Assembly: GCA_002377605.1 (NCBI GenBank)
Contig: DFQD01000029.1
Location: 1 to 8,260, forward strand
Direction: 5' to 3'
Length of the DNA stretch: 8,260 nucleotides
Source: Gammaproteobacteria bacterium UBA3498
GTDB taxonomy: Bacteria > Pseudomonadota > Gammaproteobacteria > Pseudomonadales > Pseudohongiellaceae
Under the pieces are notes generated by a model. That model was not told the origin of the DNA. It saw only the letters and a list, made by a program, of their open reading frames with translations, and did not search any database. How positions within the stretch are numbered: position 1 is the first letter of the stretch; every line of letters begins with the position of its first letter. The translations under genes were made by a program, and so were the position numbers. Of the stretch, positions 5,096 through 8,260 are shown piece after piece.

Positions 5096-7636
5096 ATGAG
5101 TTATTACCGTGGAAATTATTTAGCCGGATTGCTTCTATTTATTGTTGTTAGTACTGCTTCTTTCAACGCTTCTACTCAAGTCCGCTTCTATCCAGAAGCT
5201 CGTAGTGGTGGAAACTACATGCACAATTTTTATTTTCCACCATCTCCCAGTTCAACACCCTGGGCGCCGGATTGGTCACCCGACGGTGAGAGTATTGCGG
5301 TAGCTATGCATGGTTCAATCTGGAATGTTGATCCTGAATCAGGCATCGCTTATGAAATTACTTATAGCGAGGATGCCTATCATTCATCTCCAGATTATTC
5401 CCCTGATGGGCGCTGGCTAGTGTTTACCGCCGATTATGATCACCAGCGCATTCAATTGGAAATACTTGATACCGAAAGCGGTGAAATTTCAAAACTTACG
5501 GATGACCAGGCCATTTATACTGATCCGGTTTTCTCTCCCGACGGTAGCAAGATCGCTTATGTGTCTACCAATCCTAACGGTTACTTTAATTTATATGTTC
5601 GACAGATTTCCAATGGACAGTGGGTAGGCGAACCAATAGCTATTTCTGTAGATAATGATTTCGGCAGGGATCGCTTGTATTTTGGACGCTGGGATATGCA
5701 TATCACGCCTTCCTGGTTGCCCAATAGTGAAGAACTTTTGGTGGTTTCTAACAGGAATGTCCCGTTAGGTTCTGGTAATGTTTTAAGAATTCCAGCAGTA
5801 GCGGGAGGCATAACTCAGGCCGTAACAGTACTGGCTGAACAATCACTCTATCGCACACGTCCAGACGTCTCCATTGATGGCAGAAGGTTTGTTTATGCTT
5901 CTACTTCAGGGTCTGCTGATCAGTACAATAATCTTTATGTACAACCAACATTAGGCGGTGAGCCCTACAAACTAACTTTTTATCAACATGATGCTTTTCA
6001 TCCGCGCTGGTCTCCAGATGGAGAGTGGATTGTATTTATTTCCAATGAGCTTGGTTTGTCGCAATTAAACTTGCTGGAAACTTACGGGGGTAAATTAGTT
6101 AAGCGAACAATTACCGAATTACACTACAAAAGGCCAATGGGGTTCTTATCAGTTAAAGTGCTCGACGCTCATCGTCAATCACCTACACCTAATAGAATTC
6201 ATTTGTCCGCCAGCGATGGCAAGTTCTATGCTCCAAATAATGCCTATTCCAGATCCGGAACCAGAGGAGATCAAATATTTCACAACGATGGTGAATTTTC
6301 TGCAATTCTCCCGGTAGGTAGGACCGATCTAACTGCAGTTAAAGGTTTTGAGTTTTATCCCTCAGAGCATCAAATTGAAATTGAAGCAGGGGAAGTAACT
6401 GAACTTATAATTGAGCTACAAAGGATGACAGATATGTCGACCAGAGGTTGGTATAGCGCTTCAACTCATGTGCACGCGAACTATGGTGGCAATCTGCATA
6501 ATACTCTAGAAAATCTAATGATGATGTCTCGTGCGGAAGATCAGGACTTGGTCCTAGAGCAGGTCGCTAACAAAGATAATCGGATTTTGGATTATCACTA
6601 TTTTGAAGCTGGCGGCGGCGCACATTCTTTATCAGAGGAAGATCAGATCGTGGTAGTGGGGCAGGAGTATCGACCTCCCTTTTATGGCCATGTATTCATG
6701 TTTGGATTGCGTGATCATTTAATTTCCCCTTTTGTTACCGGCTACGAAGGTACAGCGATCGAGAGTCTTTATCCCAGCAACACTGATATGCTTCTTAAAG
6801 CGAAGCAACAGGGTGCTGTAACCGGTTATGTTCATCCATTTCTCGGAGAAAACGATCCTTTGTCAGGCACACTAGGTGGTGGTAAAGGGTTCATAGTTGA
6901 TGCAGCTTTAGGGACCACAGATGCATTAGAGTGGTCAGATTCCAATCGAGCCGGCTTTTATCCGCTGTACAGTGTTTGGAACAACGGTCTGAGAGTTACT
7001 GCCACTGGTGGCGAAGACTCAATAAGTTCTTTACACCGCAGCAAGTTAGTAGGTTCGTTTCGCACTTATGTTTATACCGGTAATCAAGCATTGACAATGG
7101 AAGCCTGGTTTGACGGATTAACACGAGGTAGAGCCATGGTTAGTTCAGGGCCACTGCTTGAAATGGCAGTGGATAAGGCTATTCCTGGCGATACGGTGCA
7201 TTTACCCTCCGATGGCGGAAGTGTATCGATTTCTGGCCGTCTTAGATCAATCACTCAGCTTGATGATGTGGCGCTTTATTGTAATGGAAATGAAATTGAA
7301 AGATTTCCAATAAGAGGAAATGGCACTAATCTCGATTTCAGTTACGAACTGGAGATTATTAATTCAGGTTGGTGTCATTTGCGCACAGAAGGATCTCCAG
7401 GAGAACGAGGCATATTAGATGTTGCCTACGCTCAAGCGTTTACCAATCCTATCTGGTTCCAAGTTGGTGATGAATCGGTTCAGGACACGGATTCTGCAAA
7501 CTATGCATTGCAGTGGATCGATAAGCTACAGGATCTGGCTGAGCAATGGTCAGGTTGGCGTTCTCAGCAAGAAAAAGATCATGTCTATGCTCAATTTGAC
7601 GAGGCGCGGACAATTTATAGAAACAAGTTAAATTAA
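5096..7636 (+). CDS. Secreted TolB-like propeller fused to a CehA/McbA-type metallohydrolase
   Basis: This is an exported 846-residue protein. Residues 1-28 form a signal peptide (hydrophobic LAGLLLFIVVST). Six PD40/WD40-like repeats then mark a TolB-type propeller; their cores are PDWSPDG (58-64), PDYSPDG (99-105), PVFSPDG (144-150), PSWLPNS (205-211), PDVSIDG (256-262) and PRWSPDG (303-309). A beta-sandwich-like linker spans about 350-445. The metallohydrolase domain (PHP/CehA-McbA type) runs from about 450 to 690. Putative metal ligands are H458 and H460 (STHVHANYGG), E524 (GQEYR), H532 (YGH), H580 (YVHPF) and D641 (GGEDS). A C-terminal segment (700-790) looks beta-rich, and the last 45 residues look helical. 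The family hydrolyses esters or amides; the substrate is unknown. ATG at 5096 is the first usable start after an in-frame stop at 5021, with AGGT nine bases upstream. The usual Asp of the DxHxH signature is Ser456. It is transcribed divergently from glpK. Confidence 0.88.
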   Translation: MSYYRGNYLAGLLLFIVVSTASFNASTQVRFYPEARSGGNYMHNFYFPPSPSSTPWAPDWSPDGESIAVAMHGSIWNVDPESGIAYEITYSEDAYHSSPDYSPDGRWLVFTADYDHQRIQLEILDTESGEISKLTDDQAIYTDPVFSPDGSKIAYVSTNPNGYFNLYVRQISNGQWVGEPIAISVDNDFGRDRLYFGRWDMHITPSWLPNSEELLVVSNRNVPLGSGNVLRIPAVAGGITQAVTVLAEQSLYRTRPDVSIDGRRFVYASTSGSADQYNNLYVQPTLGGEPYKLTFYQHDAFHPRWSPDGEWIVFISNELGLSQLNLLETYGGKLVKRTITELHYKRPMGFLSVKVLDAHRQSPTPNRIHLSASDGKFYAPNNAYSRSGTRGDQIFHNDGEFSAILPVGRTDLTAVKGFEFYPSEHQIEIEAGEVTELIIELQRMTDMSTRGWYSASTHVHANYGGNLHNTLENLMMMSRAEDQDLVLEQVANKDNRILDYHYFEAGGGAHSLSEEDQIVVVGQEYRPPFYGHVFMFGLRDHLISPFVTGYEGTAIESLYPSNTDMLLKAKQQGAVTGYVHPFLGENDPLSGTLGGGKGFIVDAALGTTDALEWSDSNRAGFYPLYSVWNNGLRVTATGGEDSISSLHRSKLVGSFRTYVYTGNQALTMEAWFDGLTRGRAMVSSGPLLEMAVDKAIPGDTVHLPSDGGSVSISGRLRSITQLDDVALYCNGNEIERFPIRGNGTNLDFSYELEIINSGWCHLRTEGSPGERGILDVAYAQAFTNPIWFQVGDESVQDTDSANYALQWIDKLQDLAEQWSGWRSQQEKDHVYAQFDEARTIYRNKLN

Positions 7637-7638
7637 TT

Positions 7639-7848
7639 CTACTCAATCTTATTGCTTAACAAACCAATTCGGAAGGCTTTTAATTCTGCCCGTGGAAAGC
7701 AGATAAGCATCAGGCTATGAAGATCGATCCTCAGGTTGAAAAGACCTAAAGCGATTATCACAACAGCTATAGCAAAACAGGTTATTGCTTTGAATACACT
7801 GGGTTTGTGAATGGAATGAGCGATCCTGAATTTAAGAGAGCTGGGCAT
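7639..7848 (-). CDS. Doubtful small membrane protein (69 residues), function unknown
   Basis: This reading frame has a basic N-terminus (MPSSLKFRIAHSIHK), one hydrophobic segment at about residues 20-38 (AITCFAIAVVIIALGLF) and a basic tail. It converges on the metallohydrolase, whose stop lies 2 bases from its own. There is no Shine-Dalgarno before the ATG at 7848-7846. A TAAAAT sequence lies about 40 bases upstream on the minus strand, in the region of the palindrome cluster, and could be a -10 box. I recognise no family. The single plausible membrane helix is the only argument for a real gene; chance is a fair alternative. Confidence 0.3.
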   Translation of the reverse strand: MPSSLKFRIAHSIHKPSVFKAITCFAIAVVIIALGLFNLRIDLHSLMLICFPRAELKAFRIGLLSNKIE

Positions 7849-7892
7849 ATAAACAATTGGGACGGGTGTAAAATTTTGCTAAGCTGGATTTT

Positions 7893-7926
7893 ATCGATCG
7901 TTAACTTTGTTAAGCACATTTTGTGC
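7893..7926. promoter_or_regulatory. Tandem palindromes, possible operator upstream of the alpha/beta-hydrolase gene
   Basis: ATCGATCG (7893-7900) is followed without gap by TTAAC-TTT-GTTAA (7901-7913) and then directly by GCACA-TTT-TGTGC (7914-7926). The last two are each 13 bases with perfect 5-base arms and the same TTT centre. They end 18 bases before the start codon at 7945, where a bound regulator or an mRNA hairpin could affect expression. No T run makes them a terminator. Confidence 0.4.
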
Positions 7927-7933
7927 ATACGGC

Positions 7934-7938
7934 GGGAG
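7934..7938 (+). promoter_or_regulatory. Ribosome binding site (GGGAG) of the alpha/beta-hydrolase gene
   Basis: GGGAG is followed by a 6-base spacer and ATG at 7945. This supports the start, which also places a signal peptide at the N-terminus. Confidence 0.6.
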
Positions 7939-7944
7939 CCAACA

Positions 7945-8260
7945 ATGAGAAAGAATAGCTTAGTGCTTCTTTTATTACTCGGATCGTTCCTGATTCAAAA
8001 ATCTATTGCTGCAGTTCCAGAGGCTGTAATTGTTGGTCCAATTGAGGCGGATCCTCCAGGTCATCCATCAAAAAACTCTATCTATGCGGCATCGGCAATT
8101 GAACTAACTGCGAACGGCTACATAGAAGAAGAATATTTTATTGAAGGTACCGCTAACCAATACACTAATCCCGACTTAGAAACTGGAACTGTTATCGATA
8201 GCGGGCATCGATACCTAACTCGGCTTATTGTCAGAAGACCACAAGCTGAAGATTTTAACG
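7945..8260 (+). CDS. Exported alpha/beta-hydrolase domain-containing protein, N-terminal 105 residues; 3' end outside window
   Basis: The signal peptide MRKNSLVLLLLLGSFLIQKS is followed by a likely cleavage at SIA/AV (22/23). The mature part matches the start of the large alpha/beta-hydrolase-domain family often annotated in marine and soil proteobacteria. It shows GYIEEEYFIEGTANQY (58-73) and YLTRLIVRRP (90-99) followed by a DFN that in this family leads into an FNGTVVVEWLN-like strand. The catalytic nucleophile and the rest of the fold lie beyond the right edge, so activity cannot be judged. The family is only loosely characterised and the substrate is unknown. A good GGGAG site supports the start. 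Confidence 0.75.
   Translation, partial: MRKNSLVLLLLLGSFLIQKSIAAVPEAVIVGPIEADPPGHPSKNSIYAASAIELTANGYIEEEYFIEGTANQYTNPDLETGTVIDSGHRYLTRLIVRRPQAEDFN

Larger units (their letters stand above)
7637..7944. other. 308-base gap before the alpha/beta-hydrolase gene
   Basis: Apart from the doubtful minus-strand ORF and the palindrome cluster near 7893-7926, I see no gene, RNA or terminator here. No hairpin with a T run follows the metallohydrolase stop (7636), so read-through into this region is possible. Confidence 0.5.

Noticed and set aside
1..8260. CRISPR array, tRNA, rRNA, insertion sequence, toxin-antitoxin or phage-defence genes
   Set aside because: I saw no regularly spaced repeats, cloverleaf, transposase or nuclease motifs on either strand.

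Overview
The window looks like a piece of chromosome from a Gram-negative bacterium, most likely a free-living (perhaps marine) gammaproteobacterium. This placement is inference. It rests on moderate to low GC by eye, several exported enzymes with signal peptides, a PQQ-type dehydrogenase, and an 846-residue TolB-propeller/CehA-type metallohydrolase. There are no rRNA, tRNA, CRISPR, phage or insertion-sequence features. Apart from two genes cut by the window edges, the recognisable genes are intact.

Left half (1-4841), all on the minus strand. In transcription order: glycerol kinase (glpK, 4841-3357); a histidine-phosphatase family protein (3349-2732) whose start lies 7 bases after the glpK stop; a small LspA-like membrane protein (2624-2136); a DapA/N-acetylneuraminate-lyase family aldolase (2069-1158); and the first 327 residues of an exported PQQ-dependent dehydrogenase (983-1, running off the left edge). 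The first two genes almost certainly share a transcript. The wider gaps of 107, 66 and 174 bases downstream leave room for extra promoters, especially before the dehydrogenase.

Right half (5096-8260), mainly on the plus strand. A 254-base divergent region (4842-5095) separates glpK from a secreted protein with an N-terminal TolB-like propeller of six PD40-type repeats and a C-terminal CehA/McbA-type metallohydrolase domain. A 308-base gap follows. It holds a doubtful small membrane ORF on the minus strand and a compact cluster of palindromes just upstream of the last gene, which encodes an exported alpha/beta-hydrolase-domain protein (7945 onward, cut by the right edge).

Functionally the genes suggest uptake and oxidation of small organic compounds: glycerol phosphorylation, an aldolase acting on a keto-acid-like substrate, periplasmic PQQ-type oxidation, and two secreted hydrolases. 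No single pathway connects them convincingly. The points most worth a second look are: an LspA paralogue that lost its N-terminal Asp/Lys motif while keeping its catalytic Asp residues; a glycerol kinase lacking both known E. coli allosteric sites; a DapA-like enzyme lacking the substrate Arg; back-to-back 13-bp palindromes before the last gene; and a marked excess of the palindrome ATCGAT across the window. I found no clearly new defence or mobile system.
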